A stretch of 64,000 nt of DNA from Klebsiella sp. BIGb0407 (GCF_024807845.1 NZ_JANUEQ010000004.1:248001-312000); one strand, 5' to 3'; positions 27,437-38,169 are shown, numbered from the stretch's first letter. The notes: generated by a model not told the origin, from the letters alone. Made by a program: numbers and translations.

Positions 27437-28342
27437 TTACTCGTATACAAACGTCACGCCAATAATGGACTGAACGTTTCCCGCAGTAAGTTGCCCGCTG
27501 GTTCGCGCATAGTTAGCAGACAGGCCTAAATCAACTGCTGAGGTTCCCACCGGCCCTAATGATATGAGGCTGTTGGTCGGGATAGTATTGCCATTACGAG
27601 AAATCTGAATGCCAACGCCTTTAGCCGGAGATGTGGAAGCCGAATTAGTAAAGGTATATCGCGCGACATCCTCCGTAGTCCCGGAAAGAAAGTAGCCTAT
27701 ATTTTGCTGCTGAACACAGTGAATCATCAGCGGAATGGCAGTAGAGGCTGGATATTCCGGTAGCGTTACCGTCACATTACGGGCAGAGACATCACAGCCA
27801 CCGGTTGGAACAACTACGTCATTGTTCGCATAAATATTCCAGACAAACTGAAAATTATCGCTATTGACGTTGTTAGTTTGCCTGAGGATGAGTACGGCAA
27901 TTAATGATCCAGCAGAAACAGCGACCCCACCTGCAGTATTCACGGGCGTGAGATAGAGTATCGTTGGCCAGGGTCTGTCGGCTTTTGAGTTATAAATGAC
28001 CCGAGCCGTTTCGCCAGTGGTGGGAAATGGATATCTGATCCTGTCATAACTGACCGTACCCGAGAAACTCGCCAGTACACCACCGTAGGCGGAGCCACGA
28101 TTTAGCGTCACGTAGTCAATCATGGTATCAGGCCAGTCGTTATGACAAAAAATCTGTGTTGAAAGATCGACCACCAAGTTTTCCCCGAGACTGACGGTAG
28201 GAGCAAGATTGACGTAAACATTCGCCGAACCACCGCCGATAGGGATCACTGTTCCATTTGCTGTTTTGCAGGCAAAAGACCAGGCATTCAGTGACCAGCA
28301 CGCCAGCAGTAATGTTGTCATCAGGGTAACTATTTTTTTCAT
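27437..28342 (-). CDS. fimH: Type 1 fimbrial tip adhesin FimH
   Basis: 301 residues including a 22-residue signal peptide before mature FACKTANGT. It is very close to E. coli FimH throughout: lectin domain, PTGGCDVSARNVTVTLP linker, and pilin domain ending GVTFVYE. Mannose contacts by mature numbering are conserved: Phe1, Asn46, Asp47, Asp54, Gln133, Asn135, Asp140, Phe142. The tyrosine gate differs: Trp48, Lys98 and Val137 replace Tyr48, Arg98 and Tyr137. It is the last gene of the fimbrial operon. Confidence 0.93.
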   Translation of the reverse strand: MKKIVTLMTTLLLACWSLNAWSFACKTANGTVIPIGGGSANVYVNLAPTVSLGENLVVDLSTQIFCHNDWPDTMIDYVTLNRGSAYGGVLASFSGTVSYDRIRYPFPTTGETARVIYNSKADRPWPTILYLTPVNTAGGVAVSAGSLIAVLILRQTNNVNSDNFQFVWNIYANNDVVVPTGGCDVSARNVTVTLPEYPASTAIPLMIHCVQQQNIGYFLSGTTEDVARYTFTNSASTSPAKGVGIQISRNGNTIPTNSLISLGPVGTSAVDLGLSANYARTSGQLTAGNVQSIIGVTFVYE

Positions 28343-28359
28343 TATTTTCTTCTCTTCAC

Positions 28360-28863
28360 TCAGGCGTAGGTATAAGTGATGTTAATCACCGCCTGAATAG
28401 TGCCTTGAGTGGCTCCACCCTTGACGGTTAATGCGCGGACTTGCAGCGGAAATAGAGCAGACTGGGTTGCCTCATCCACCCGCACCTCTTTTTGTGATCC
28501 CGTGTTCAGCGTGGTGCCTGTGTCATCTTGTAACTCAAGCTGGATATTTCCGGCTGTGCCGCCATTTTTGTAGTAGCCGGTGGCATCTGATGTACCACTA
28601 AAGCGGGCAGTGACTCTGGATGTCCCCTCCGGACAATTACTCAGACTGAGTGCCGCGTCATGCCAGACTGAGGCTGAACCGGCATTCATCAGATCGAAAG
28701 TATAAAGATCTCCGAGATTAACGGTCGCGTTAGTCGTGGAAACAGTGCAAGGTTTAGCCACGACTTTACCGTTAACGGTGATGGTCACATCGGCAGCCTG
28801 TAGCATCGGTACAGATACCACGAGCAGCGCAGCCAGAAGCCACCTGACAGAGTTAAATTTCAT
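28360..28863 (-). CDS. fimG: Type 1 fimbrial minor subunit FimG
   Basis: 167-residue pilin with signal peptide ending near LQAADVTI, a cysteine pair (KPCTVS and LSNCPEG) and the C-terminal beta-zipper motif ending in INITYTYA. Position between FimF and FimH genes marks it as the adaptor that joins the adhesin to the tip fibrillum. Confidence 0.85.
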   Translation of the reverse strand: MKFNSVRWLLAALLVVSVPMLQAADVTITVNGKVVAKPCTVSTTNATVNLGDLYTFDLMNAGSASVWHDAALSLSNCPEGTSRVTARFSGTSDATGYYKNGGTAGNIQLELQDDTGTTLNTGSQKEVRVDEATQSALFPLQVRALTVKGGATQGTIQAVINITYTYA

Positions 28864-28875
28864 CAGTGTCTCCTG

Positions 28876-29406
28876 TTACTGAAACTCAAGGGTGAATGTT
28901 GCTGTGGCATTGACGAGCCCGGCAGTAACTGGAACGCGTGTTGCCATCAGGCGGGCATGAAAATTAAGCGTATTACTCTGTCCCGGAGTCAGGGAGGTCC
29001 AGGGAATAGCAGATGAAGGTGCATTCATGGGCAGTATCGCCTGTTGCCCATCAAGGATTTGTACTCCCATGCCCGCCGCTGCAGAAGGCCCGCTATCGAG
29101 TTTTAGCAGATCGGTATTGAGCGTGTCAGCAATACCAACAAAACCAACCTTTACGGCTGTAACCACATTGCTACAGGCTGACAGTACGATATTAAATGGA
29201 ACCAAGGGTGTAACAGCGCCAACCGCGTGAAACTGCTTTGCACCATTCCCCATCAGGTCAACGGTAAAATTTTTCGATTCATCACTAACGATGCAACCGC
29301 TATCCCGAACCTGGCCGCTGATGGTAATAGTGCTATCAGCTGCGTAAGCGCTACTGGCAATAGCGAAGGATACGCAGGCACTCAGTAGTTTCAGAATATT
29401 TCTCAT
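28876..29406 (-). CDS. fimF: Type 1 fimbrial minor subunit FimF
   Basis: 176-residue pilin: signal peptide ending SSAYA, conserved [18 protein letters not shown], second cysteine in VLSACSN, and C-terminal ATFTLEFQ. By order it is FimF, the tip fibrillum subunit between rod and FimG. It starts 13 bases after the usher stop. Confidence 0.83.
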   Translation of the reverse strand: MRNILKLLSACVSFAIASSAYAADSTITISGQVRDSGCIVSDESKNFTVDLMGNGAKQFHAVGAVTPLVPFNIVLSACSNVVTAVKVGFVGIADTLNTDLLKLDSGPSAAAGMGVQILDGQQAILPMNAPSSAIPWTSLTPGQSNTLNFHARLMATRVPVTAGLVNATATFTLEFQ

Positions 29407-29419
29407 GATGATAGCTTCC

Positions 29420-32044
29420 TTAACGACACTCAGCGGAGAGTTGGCTCAGCATCTGGTTCTGGCTTTCTGGCGGCAACTGATACTCAGCTTCACAGCTAGC
29501 GTCAGGATCGTCTCCCCACTTTGCCTTTACCTTTCCGCTCAATGGCATCCCACTCATATAGACCTGGCCGTTGTCAGCCACAATGCTGTTATGGTTACCC
29601 TCAGAGGTGACTAATGCACCAAATGGGACGGGCTTCCCCTTATGAACAAGCGATATCAGTAACTTGAGCCCCACATTTGCTTTAAATTCAGCGCGGACAA
29701 TCGCGCCATGAGTCGGAACCACCCAGGCAACCGCATCATCCAAATCAATGTTAGTTGCCAGGCTATTGGTATCCAGTGCGACTCTATTTTCCCGATATTC
29801 GGTTGCGTATGGCAGCACGGCGTAACCGCGCCAGTCAGTCCTGACGCCAGTCTGGTTTTCTACTTTTACATTATCCGCGCCAGGCGCCTTAATCAGCACT
29901 ACCGTGTCGTTCATAGGCTGGCTCAGAGTCAGTCCATTAGCATGAGCCAGCACGCCACCGCTCAGGCCATAATAAAACTGTTTAATATCGTTGCTGCGAC
30001 TGTAGCCAATGTTGGCATTGCCGTAGCCACCACGATAATTTAATGCTGTATAGCCGGATTCACCGCTTTTGCCGCCGCCGCCTCCTGTGTAGCCGGCCTG
30101 GGCGCTGTAGCTCAGGTTGTTATCCTCCAGCAATGTACCGTAGAGTCCCGCAAGGCTGGTTGTCCGTCCGTTAAGATCATTCGACATGCTGTAGCTGGTG
30201 TTAGCATTTCGCCAGACCGATTTACTGTCAGATCGCATCCAATGGCTAAATGGAATATTGACGTTAACCGCCAGCATTTGATCGCGCCCCTGCTGCCAGG
30301 CATTTTTCGTCAGGCTATAGCTCAGTGTTAAGTTGATATCATCGATGGCAGTGTTCAATCCTGCCTGAAATTGCTGGTCGGTTTTACTGGTATTCCAGTA
30401 GCTCTGGTGGCTGGCACTCAGATAAAAGGTCGCCGTGCGCCCGAGCTGCTGAGTAACGCTAGCCTGTACTTTCCCGCGTTTATTAAACGAAAGATTATAG
30501 TAATCGGTAAACTTCGGTTGGATCTCGATGACACCGTCCTGAGTCTCCACGGTATAACCACTCATCCGTTTGTAAGTGGTATCAGCAAGGCTGAAAAAAC
30601 CTTGTGTGGAATAGCGATAGCCGACTAGCTGGATATTAGTCCCGGTTTCCGTAAGCGATTTATTATAGAGAAAACGCAGTGATTGCCCCTGATCTTCACT
30701 GTCATCGGGCAACCGGGCCTTTGCATGAGTGATATCCATAGAGAACGCCCCCAGATTACCCAAGTTTTTTCCTATACCAAAATTAAGTGCACGATAGCGA
30801 TCGGCCAGTTGCAGACCACCAAACAGCGTCCAGCCTGCTGAGAGTCCGCGTAAAAGAGTTCCCTGGAAAAATTTTGGCTTTTCCTGCTGGTCACTGCCAC
30901 TACGAAACGATCCTGCCGCAAGGGTATAGCGCGTATGACCTTCACGCTGAAGTAGCGGTACAGATGAATACGGAACACTGAATGACTGAGTGCTACCATC
31001 AGCCTCTTTGATTGTCACCTGCAGGTCGCCGCTATTACCCGCCGCATAAAGATCGTTAATGACAAAGGGGCCTGGTGGAACCGTATTTTGGTAGATCTCA
31101 TAGCCATTTTGTTTAATCGATACTTGAGCGGTACCGCGCGCGATCCCGTGGATAGTCGGGGCAAATCCCTTCAGACTATCGGGCAACATATTGTCATCAG
31201 TGGCCAACTGCACTCCGCGGAAATTTATACCGTCAAAAATATTATCCGTGGTGTAGCTATCACCCAGCGTCAATCTGGAGCGTAAAAATGTTATATCGCG
31301 CTCAAGCCAGGTATTGATGTGCTGCCATTTATTTTCATTGGTAGAAGAACTGCCACTGCTGCTGTAGCTCCATGTACTATTATCACGCAGGCGCCATACA
31401 CCTAAATTCAGCCCACTTTGTAAGTTCAGGTACGCGTAGGTACTACTACCGCTCACCCCATTCTGGACGTTATTACCCGTGAAGTTGTAGTTCAGCAAAC
31501 CCGCATTAATTCCGTGATCCCAGAGATCTGGCGATATATAGCCACGAGCATGGTTACCCATATAAATCTGGGGAATAGTCAGAGAGAGCCGCTGCTGGCC
31601 GGTATCAAAACTTGTTGTCGCATCTTTGATAAGCTCCGTTAAGGGTACGCAGGTATCAGCTGACAGCACATTAATGCCACTGATAGACGACGTATTAACC
31701 CCCATACTGGCAAGCTGATCGCGAGTCAGACAGGGCGTCAGACCTTGACCATTTTCGCCAGCACTAAAGGTAATATCACGGGTAGTTATATATCCGTCAT
31801 TGAGATAGATATCGGTGCGATAGGTTCCTGGCGGTAATTCCTGACCTTTTTCAAAGTTAGACAGATCCGCAACAGCAGCAGGATCGTCAGATAAAAAACG
31901 CGGGTTAAAATAAAGCTCTGCCTGTGCGGAAAAGACGGGTAAAACAAGCAAATAAATAATCGGGAACCGTACCAACTCGCGAATAGAACCCAGGATAATA
32001 CTCCGGCTATCCAAACAGTTAAGTCCATATTTAAGATGTGACAC
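29420..32044 (-). CDS. fimD: Outer membrane usher FimD
   Basis: 874 residues with the usual usher architecture: N-terminal chaperone-binding domain after [20 protein letters not shown], large beta barrel with plug ([30 protein letters not shown]), and C-terminal domains ending in LSAECR. It is the assembly platform at which chaperone-subunit complexes are received and the pilus extruded. The signal peptide sits after an unusually long leader of about 25 residues; an internal start could give a more normal one. Confidence 0.93.
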   Translation of the reverse strand: MSHLKYGLNCLDSRSIILGSIRELVRFPIIYLLVLPVFSAQAELYFNPRFLSDDPAAVADLSNFEKGQELPPGTYRTDIYLNDGYITTRDITFSAGENGQGLTPCLTRDQLASMGVNTSSISGINVLSADTCVPLTELIKDATTSFDTGQQRLSLTIPQIYMGNHARGYISPDLWDHGINAGLLNYNFTGNNVQNGVSGSSTYAYLNLQSGLNLGVWRLRDNSTWSYSSSGSSSTNENKWQHINTWLERDITFLRSRLTLGDSYTTDNIFDGINFRGVQLATDDNMLPDSLKGFAPTIHGIARGTAQVSIKQNGYEIYQNTVPPGPFVINDLYAAGNSGDLQVTIKEADGSTQSFSVPYSSVPLLQREGHTRYTLAAGSFRSGSDQQEKPKFFQGTLLRGLSAGWTLFGGLQLADRYRALNFGIGKNLGNLGAFSMDITHAKARLPDDSEDQGQSLRFLYNKSLTETGTNIQLVGYRYSTQGFFSLADTTYKRMSGYTVETQDGVIEIQPKFTDYYNLSFNKRGKVQASVTQQLGRTATFYLSASHQSYWNTSKTDQQFQAGLNTAIDDINLTLSYSLTKNAWQQGRDQMLAVNVNIPFSHWMRSDSKSVWRNANTSYSMSNDLNGRTTSLAGLYGTLLEDNNLSYSAQAGYTGGGGGKSGESGYTALNYRGGYGNANIGYSRSNDIKQFYYGLSGGVLAHANGLTLSQPMNDTVVLIKAPGADNVKVENQTGVRTDWRGYAVLPYATEYRENRVALDTNSLATNIDLDDAVAWVVPTHGAIVRAEFKANVGLKLLISLVHKGKPVPFGALVTSEGNHNSIVADNGQVYMSGMPLSGKVKAKWGDDPDASCEAEYQLPPESQNQMLSQLSAECR

Positions 32045-32114
32045 AGTCCCTCCAGCCCAGTATTGTCCGGAAATCGATATTTTTAGTTCAGGGAGAGAAT
32101 GACTTCCCGATGAG

Positions 32115-32816
32115 TTACTGCACTATGCCTTGCATGCGCGGAGTGAGTGCGCCGTAGTCATTAATAGTCCGATAGGTGATATCTCTTCCTGCATCGGAAG
32201 GTAAATCGACGCTGACTTCCCCCATCGGTGGGACTAAAGCATTTTTCAGGACCCGAGTACCCGCATTCAGGTCAGTAACCGTCAGGTAGTAAGGGGTCGG
32301 ATTAATCAGAGTCAGTGAGCCGGTATTACGACGAAATGTCAGTTTCTCAGCAGCCTGATCCGGTGGCAGGGACAAATTCGCCGGGCGATAATAGAGTTTG
32401 ATACGACTAATAATGGCTAGCTGAAGAGTATTTTCGTTCAGCTTTGATTTGTCCATGGAGGGAATAGCTTTCACATTCATCCAAAACAGACTTTCCCGAT
32501 CCTGAGGTAACTTGTTATTACTGGCATCAAGAATACGCAAGGTATTCTCTTTTTTTCCCTGCATCGCAACCAGCGGTGGGGTAATAATAAAATTGCCGTC
32601 TTTAGCTCCATTATCATTTTCTATCCATGACTGAATCAGATAGGTATTGTCGTCATTATTTGTAACGGCTAATTGAACCTGCTTCTGTCCGGCCGGATAA
32701 ATGACGCGTGTCGCTCCCAGCGCTACGCCTGCTTGTGCATAATTGACATAACCAGTAGCCGCTACCAGTAAAAGTCCTGCGAGTAAACCACGCAGGGTGC
32801 CTAATATATTGTTCAT
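32115..32816 (-). CDS. fimC: Periplasmic pilus chaperone FimC
   Basis: 233 residues, signal peptide ending NYAQA, then the PapD-like chaperone fold beginning GVALGATRVIYPAGQ. The two residues that anchor the pilin C-terminus are visible, the arginine in GATRVIYP and the lysine in ISRIKLYYRP. It donates a strand to pilin subunits before delivery to FimD. Confidence 0.93.
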   Translation of the reverse strand: MNNILGTLRGLLAGLLLVAATGYVNYAQAGVALGATRVIYPAGQKQVQLAVTNNDDNTYLIQSWIENDNGAKDGNFIITPPLVAMQGKKENTLRILDASNNKLPQDRESLFWMNVKAIPSMDKSKLNENTLQLAIISRIKLYYRPANLSLPPDQAAEKLTFRRNTGSLTLINPTPYYLTVTDLNAGTRVLKNALVPPMGEVSVDLPSDAGRDITYRTINDYGALTPRMQGIVQ

Positions 32817-32858
32817 ACTTACCTTTTCCTACTTACTAATATTTTCTGCCTACACGTA

Positions 32859-33386
32859 TTACTGGTAGGTCAGAGAGAACCAAGCCTGAGCATTGGCAGC
32901 TCCACCGGTAATGTGATTCCCGGTAGCGCGATATTTGGCGACAAAATGCAACGTGGTCGGGCCCGTATACAGCTGTGTCCATAATGAGGGTGGCGCATTA
33001 AGCGGGATAAGGCTGCCTGATTTATCAAACAGAGCGACACCAATGCCGGTGGCGATACCCGGCCCCTCACCCACGGAGAGTACATCGGGGTCTTTGCCAT
33101 CGGCGACACCCTGAAACGTTACGCTGACTCGCTGACTGACAGCAGTACTACACTCTTGCAGATGGATCTCGAAAGGAATCGGATTTTTATCTTCTCCGAC
33201 TGAATGAAACCAATTACTGCTTATTTGCCCCATGTTGACCGTCATTTGCCGATCGGAAGCTTCAACACGACAAGATTCAGCAATAACAAGTCCCTGAAAA
33301 TGCATCATTCCACCAGCCAATGTGATGGCGCTAGTGGAAAGCGGAAGTAGCAAAAATATCAACAGACCTGACTTCACCCTTTGCAT
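32859..33386 (-). CDS. fimI: Type 1 fimbrial subunit FimI-like
   Basis: A 175-residue pilin: signal peptide, [17 protein letters not shown], second cysteine in LQECSTA, and C-terminal AWFSLTYQ. Its place between fimA and fimC matches fimI. ATG at 33386 has AAGGTGATAACA upstream; an earlier in-frame start at 33440 is unlikely. In E. coli FimI is needed for fimbriation, perhaps as a terminator subunit. Confidence 0.83.
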   Translation of the reverse strand: MQRVKSGLLIFLLLPLSTSAITLAGGMMHFQGLVIAESCRVEASDRQMTVNMGQISSNWFHSVGEDKNPIPFEIHLQECSTAVSQRVSVTFQGVADGKDPDVLSVGEGPGIATGIGVALFDKSGSLIPLNAPPSLWTQLYTGPTTLHFVAKYRATGNHITGGAANAQAWFSLTYQ

Positions 33387-33458
33387 TGTTATCACCTTCT
33401 TCTTATTCAGATAACGAGCCATCCTTGGCTCAAGATGCATCCTTATACTGCTAAGAAA

Positions 33459-33995
33459 TTACTCGTACTGAACTTTAAACGTTGCATCGGCATTAGCTGT
33501 ACCAGCGGTCGCAGCACCTGTTGCATAGTAGCGAGCCTGAAGTGGGATAATGTTGGTGCCATCAGTAAGCACCGTTTGCTCGCCGATAGTCGCACCATCC
33601 AGCGCTAATGGAACACCGGTACGGTCCAGGATCTGGATACCAACGTTAGTTGCGCCACCCGCAGCTGAACCTTGCAACGCAAGGACAGTTGGGTTAGTGC
33701 CATTAACAGTGGTGCCAGAAAACGCGATAGCTGCCTTTTCTGAAACGGTTGGGTCACAATCATTCAGCTGAATGTTGAAACCAACGGCTGAGCTGGTGCT
33801 ACCCGCGCTGGCGAGTTTAGCTGAACGAACCTGGCCTAACTGGACGATTTGATCGATAGAACCAGCATCCACTGCGCAGGCTGCGTTAACAACTTCACCT
33901 TTAAAATGTACAGTTCCGCCATTTACAGTAACGGCTTGAGCAGCTACAGAACCAAAGGAAAGTGCTGAGATAACGATAAGTGCCAATTTGTTCAT
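33459..33995 (-). CDS. fimA: Type 1 major fimbrial subunit FimA
   Basis: 178-residue pilin. Signal peptide ends near AAQAVT; then [20 protein letters not shown] with the first cysteine, the second in LNDCDPTV, and the C-terminal donor motif ending DATFKVQYE. It forms the rod. Alanine-rich composition and codon use are typical of a highly expressed subunit. GGAG lies eight bases before the ATG. The LuxR-type gene ends 71 bases upstream on the same strand. Confidence 0.92.
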   Translation of the reverse strand: MNKLALIVISALSFGSVAAQAVTVNGGTVHFKGEVVNAACAVDAGSIDQIVQLGQVRSAKLASAGSTSSAVGFNIQLNDCDPTVSEKAAIAFSGTTVNGTNPTVLALQGSAAGGATNVGIQILDRTGVPLALDGATIGEQTVLTDGTNIIPLQARYYATGAATAGTANADATFKVQYE

Positions 33996-34066
33996 GATAA
34001 ATCTCCAATTTATTAATATTATTAAAAATGCCTGAAACGATATTTCACTTTATAAAACAGGTACAA

Positions 34067-34546
34067 CTAGATATAGAGCTTTTGAAAAGCCATTCTGTTT
34101 TTAAAACCTAACTTTCTCATTAGATTACGTCGATGCGTATAAATAGTTTTAATTGTTATACCAAATTCATCTGCTATCTCTTGGTTGCTTTCACCCCGAC
34201 ACAACATACTTAGTATTTGTTTTTCACGCATACTCAGATTAAATTTAGTATGATAACCCCCTGAAATTTCTTTCTTTAAAAAGAAATCCAGGATACTTTT
34301 CGCATTACACTTTTTATCCAGAACAGTTACCTTTTCAAATGACTCAGACTTATAAAAAGCCAAATCACTGGAGGCAAAAGCAACAACCTTCCTGTCCGGA
34401 AAATAAATCAAATCCTCACTTGAAAGGCTATTAGAGTCCAGATCTACAATTACATAAAAATTATCAATAAGTTCCACGCCGAGTAGTTCAATAATACCCA
34501 GGGTAAAATACTTATCTTTAGAGAAAATATTCTTTGATAGATTCAT
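34067..34546 (-). CDS. LuxR-type regulator upstream of fimA
   Basis: 159 residues. The C-terminus is a LuxR/FixJ helix-turn-helix (LSMREKQILSMLCRGESNQE followed by IADEFGITIKTIYTHRRNLM). The N-terminal part is not a recognised receiver domain; the typical phosphorylated aspartate pattern is not evident. It is AT-rich and lies directly before fimA on the same strand, so it probably regulates the fimbrial operon, in the manner of FimW-type regulators. The target is inferred from position. Confidence 0.8.
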   Translation of the reverse strand: MNLSKNIFSKDKYFTLGIIELLGVELIDNFYVIVDLDSNSLSSEDLIYFPDRKVVAFASSDLAFYKSESFEKVTVLDKKCNAKSILDFFLKKEISGGYHTKFNLSMREKQILSMLCRGESNQEIADEFGITIKTIYTHRRNLMRKLGFKNRMAFQKLYI

Positions 34547-36435
34547 ACATCATCACGATCTCATCCTATGTTGATCTTTATTTCATCTCAAATAACACCA
34601 CCCCACGAGCTGAGAGTAATTTACCATTATCTTTGTTAACTAGGTACACATCTAGTAACCGAAAGTATCTTACACTAACAAAATGACGTAAAACAACATA
34701 TCACACAGACGATTAATCCTAATATCGAATTTAAAGACCAGAAAAATTCAATTTAACAGATGTTAATATAAGTATAACGATAGGGCTTGGTTATCATTTA
34801 TTAAGAAACAATAGGCGCACTCTTTGTATTAGAATTTTCTTAGGTACATTTCCTTACGATATGACCATATTGCAAAAATGTTAAATATTAGTGTTTTTTT
34901 ATTCTCGATTATTTAACACTGTTTTCCATCATATTTTTTACTGACTAAAACTTGAATGATAAAAAATAAATTTTAAGATTTTTTCTTCTTATAAATAATG
35001 AGTTATTCGTATATTGATTTATCAGTTAAAAAATTAACCTAAAAAACCAGAGTTTACTAAGAATATTCTGGGGCTCACGGATTCAGGGGTAAATACTTAT
35101 ATGTTAAAGGATTAAAAGAGCCTGAAGATGGATATACTCCGCAGAGACAATATGTTACTGAGGTTAGCCAGGGGAATCATACGTAAAACCAGAGTTAACA
35201 ATAACATCATAAGCCATTGATAAATATAAAAATTATAAATTAATAACTATAAAGATCTTGTCATAAGGGTCGTTATTACTTGGCCCGTAGACAGAGTTAT
35301 CCGTGTATTTTAATTGCTGAGATAAAGAAAAGCCGGAGAGTTGCCTGAGGCGGAGTCAGGGAAAGTAAAATAGACTAAATTTCTTTATCCAGAGAAGACG
35401 CCAATTCGTTGTAATGTAAAGATTTATATTAAAAACACGCAGTGCACTAGGGATAAAAAACGCGATAAACTATTTCTATTAACTGTAATACAGCAATACA
35501 TGATACGGTTTCGATTAACTTGAATGCTGTGATTCAGAGGCCTTTCGCAGAAGGAAGAATTACGGCTGACAAGCATAAAAATTTGCATAAAATTTTTAGA
35601 TAAAATCTGACTTGTCTGGAAAATATCGAAATACTTATTATCCTTTGCCCCGTCATTCTATTAAGATTACTCCGAATAATGGATTTCACGCGCTCTTAAT
35701 TACACGAAAGAATTGCATTTAACAAAATAACCTCCGCGATAAATATGCCAGGATTAAAAAGATAGCTCGTTTTCCCATCATGGTAATAGATAGGTTATAT
35801 CTAAAATTCATGCCGCTTTTTAGCAGACGGGTTATACATTGCGATTTTTAGGAATTATTCTTACACGCTATTATTAAAAATTCATTTTATTGCCCCTATT
35901 ACTGATTGGACGCAAACGCTTTCGTTGAGACATAAAAGTCGCAAGATGAGTCAATCTTGGTTGAAATATATAACCAAACGCACAATGATGGGCTCTTCTT
36001 ACTCTGCCATTCATCTCTACAATAAAATGGAGGTGCTCTTTTTTCTGTTTTGAAAATATTATTGTTAATTATGGTGTTATCTGTCTCTTATCTTGCTAGC
36101 AAATGATTAAATGATAACCATGGCAGAGAACCTTAAATCCATGTGCTAACACCCGGCATGCCTGGAAAAACTGAAAAGAGGAGAGTTCAGTATTGGGTGA
36201 GGCCTGCCTGGTAAGTCAATTTCAATATAAACAATTATTTTCAATACGCTAAAAAGCAGTGCGGCAAATAATTTTTAGCGGGCCAGTTATACAGCGCTCC
36301 GGACATGCTTACTGTGAGAGTAAGTGAACATAGATTATTGCGGTCAACATTCCCTGCCGTGCAAACTGGGTGCATAGTTTTAACCCCGACGGTTTCCTAT
36401 ATACTTAACGCCTTTATTTTATTTGCAGAAAACAT
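34547..36435. other. AT-rich 1.9 kb region without recognised genes
   Basis: No credible protein gene longer than about 35 codons was found on either strand. It contains a PurR-like palindrome (35910-35925) and two very short frames (35128-35220, 35946-36053) that are not accepted as genes. No fimB or fimE recombinase, remnant or obvious invertible switch was recognised. It presumably includes the promoter of the LuxR-type gene at its left end. Confidence 0.5.
35910..35925. promoter_or_regulatory. PurR-like operator sequence
   Basis: ACGCAAACGCTTTCGT matches the PurR consensus ACGCAAACGTTTTCGT at 15 of 16 positions. No purine-related gene is adjacent; the next start downstream is a 35-codon frame at 35946. 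Function is uncertain. Confidence 0.4.
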
Positions 36436-37134
36436 ATGACCCGTACCCAGCGTTTACTGACATTACTGCAACTGCTAAAAGAAAATCGCTATCCAATGAC
36501 AGCCGGGCAACTCGCCGCTCAGTGTGACGTCAGCGTTCGATCTATCTACCGCGATATTGAAACTCTGCGTCAACAGGGGGCTGAAATTGTCGGTGAAGCG
36601 GGTATCGGCTTTCTTTATAAATCAGGCTTACTGCTTCCTCCTTTGATCTTTGATATCGCTGAACTGGAGGCACTGGTTCTGGGTTTGCGTTGGGTTGAAA
36701 GCCATGGCGATAACGAGCTTGCAGCCTCAGCAAAACGTGCCGCAGATAAGATAAGCGGAGTGGTTAAGCCGGAATCACAGTCTGTTTTTCAGCAAAATTC
36801 ACTTTTTGCTCCCAGCACCCGCCTTTCACAAGTCAAGGATCCTATTGCCATTGCCTTACGCCGTAGTCTGAGAGAAGAGTGTAAAATTCGAATTAAGTAT
36901 CAGGATCAGGCGCAACAGTTAACGCAGAGAGTGATTTGGCCAGTGGCATTGGGTTATATGCATGAGGTTCAAGTGGTTGCCGCCTGGTGTGAACTGAGAG
37001 GTGACTATCGCCATTTTCGGCTGGACAGAATCAATGAACTCTTTCCCCTGGCGGATAAATACCCTTATCCGAAAGGATATTTGCTGGCACAGTGGCGAAA
37101 AAGCATTTTGACAGAGGCTCCTGACAAGAACTGA
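36436..37134 (+). CDS. YafY-type WYL-domain transcriptional regulator
   Basis: 232 residues: an N-terminal helix-turn-helix (LAAQCDVSVRSIYRDIETLR) and a C-terminal WYL domain (IRIKYQDQ through WPVALGYMHEVQVVAAWCEL and YRHFRLDRI). WYL domains sense small ligands or nucleic acid. It lies 56 bases before a glutathione S-transferase gene on the same strand and may control it. No sigma70 box was assigned. Confidence 0.85.
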   Translation: MTRTQRLLTLLQLLKENRYPMTAGQLAAQCDVSVRSIYRDIETLRQQGAEIVGEAGIGFLYKSGLLLPPLIFDIAELEALVLGLRWVESHGDNELAASAKRAADKISGVVKPESQSVFQQNSLFAPSTRLSQVKDPIAIALRRSLREECKIRIKYQDQAQQLTQRVIWPVALGYMHEVQVVAAWCELRGDYRHFRLDRINELFPLADKYPYPKGYLLAQWRKSILTEAPDKN

Positions 37135-37190
37135 CACACCCCCTCCCTATACTCTCCTGGCTGAATATTACATTTTTCAAGGAGAGCAAC

Positions 37191-37790
37191 ATGAGTACAT
37201 TGACGCTGTATACCAATGCGATGTCCAGAGGTAATACTATCGACTTGCTGTTCAGATTCTTAAATATTCCCTACCAACGTATAGAATTAGCTTATGGAGA
37301 GGAGATGCATACTCGCGAATATCTCGCTCTTAACCCGATGGGAAAAGTACCGACTCTCACTGACGGTGACATTGTCGTGACCGAAAGTGCAGCAATTTGT
37401 CTCTATCTTGCAGATAAATTCCCGGAAAAAGGTCTTTGCCCAGCATTAAATGCACCTGAAAGAGCCAGTTATTACCGCTGGTTTGCTTTTGCTGCAGGTC
37501 CTTTGGAAGCGGCTTTTACCGTTCAACAAATGGGAATCGAATTAACGGAAGATCAGCAGCATATGTCAGGTTTTGGATCCTGGCAGCGCGTGATGGCGTG
37601 CATAGAAAGCGAGTTTAATAAACTCTCACCCTATATCTGCGGTTCCTCATTAACTGCGGTGGATATTTATCTGGGCTATTTTTTAATTTTTCTCGAAAAG
37701 ATAAATATGCTGCAGGGTTATCCGGTCATTACCCGCTATCTTGATACTTTGAAGCAGCTACCCGAGTTTAAGGCGGGAATGGAAAGTTAA
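37191..37790 (+). CDS. Glutathione S-transferase family protein
   Basis: 199 residues. Thioredoxin-like N-terminal domain with NPMGKVPTLTDGDIVVTESA, the glutathione-binding loop and SNAIL-type ES pair, followed by the all-helical C-terminal domain with the structural TAVDIYLGYF motif. It conjugates glutathione to electrophiles or has a related detoxifying role. AAGGAGAGCAAC precedes the ATG. Probably cotranscribed with the WYL regulator. Confidence 0.85.
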   Translation: MSTLTLYTNAMSRGNTIDLLFRFLNIPYQRIELAYGEEMHTREYLALNPMGKVPTLTDGDIVVTESAAICLYLADKFPEKGLCPALNAPERASYYRWFAFAAGPLEAAFTVQQMGIELTEDQQHMSGFGSWQRVMACIESEFNKLSPYICGSSLTAVDIYLGYFLIFLEKINMLQGYPVITRYLDTLKQLPEFKAGMES

Positions 37791-37830
37791 TATTGGCTTC
37801 CTGAGGCCTATCATTCAATTTTTTGTAGTG

Positions 37831-37996
37831 TATACCCAAAATAATTCGAGTTGCAGGGCAAAACATTAACTTTCTTAACAACGTATGAGCGTTATCCCGT
37901 CAGGACGAGGCGAATTAATGAGTCTTAAAACGCGGCAAGTGATTCGGGTGCACGAATTCAGCCAACGCGTATGCAACTTGAAGTATGGCGGGTATA
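37831..37996. repeat. Short inverted-terminal repeat element (MITE-like)
   Basis: The ends TATACCCAAAATAATTCGAG and, as reverse complement of the right end, TATACCCGCCATACTTCAAG are imperfect inverted repeats, 20 of 25 positions alike including the following TTGCA. The element is about 166 bases and encodes nothing. Similar TATACCC...CAAGTTGCA repeats are common in Enterobacterales. A single right end occurs at 26526-26552. Confidence 0.75.
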
Positions 37997-38169
37997 TAAC
38001 AACAATTCACTGTCCACGCTCGTTAAACACTATGGCGAGATTGGGCTGGTGAATTGGCCTGATCCGCATTGATTAGCGTCTAAGGTGAGACACAACTTTG
38101 ATACCACTGGAACTTTGGGGAGAGTATTCAGTACTTTTATCGTTAAAGATTAAGTACTTACCCAGAATT

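Noticed and set aside
34620-34670. Inverted repeat around CTAG as a fim invertible switch
   Set aside because: Arms are short and imperfect, lie on the far side of the LuxR-type gene from fimA, and no recombinase is present.
35128-35220. 30-residue basic peptide frame
   Set aside because: Could be a small toxin-like peptide, but no promoter, hydrophobic segment or known relative was seen.
35946-36053. 35-codon frame after the PurR-like box
   Set aside because: Weak start context and no known relative; kept only as part of a finding.
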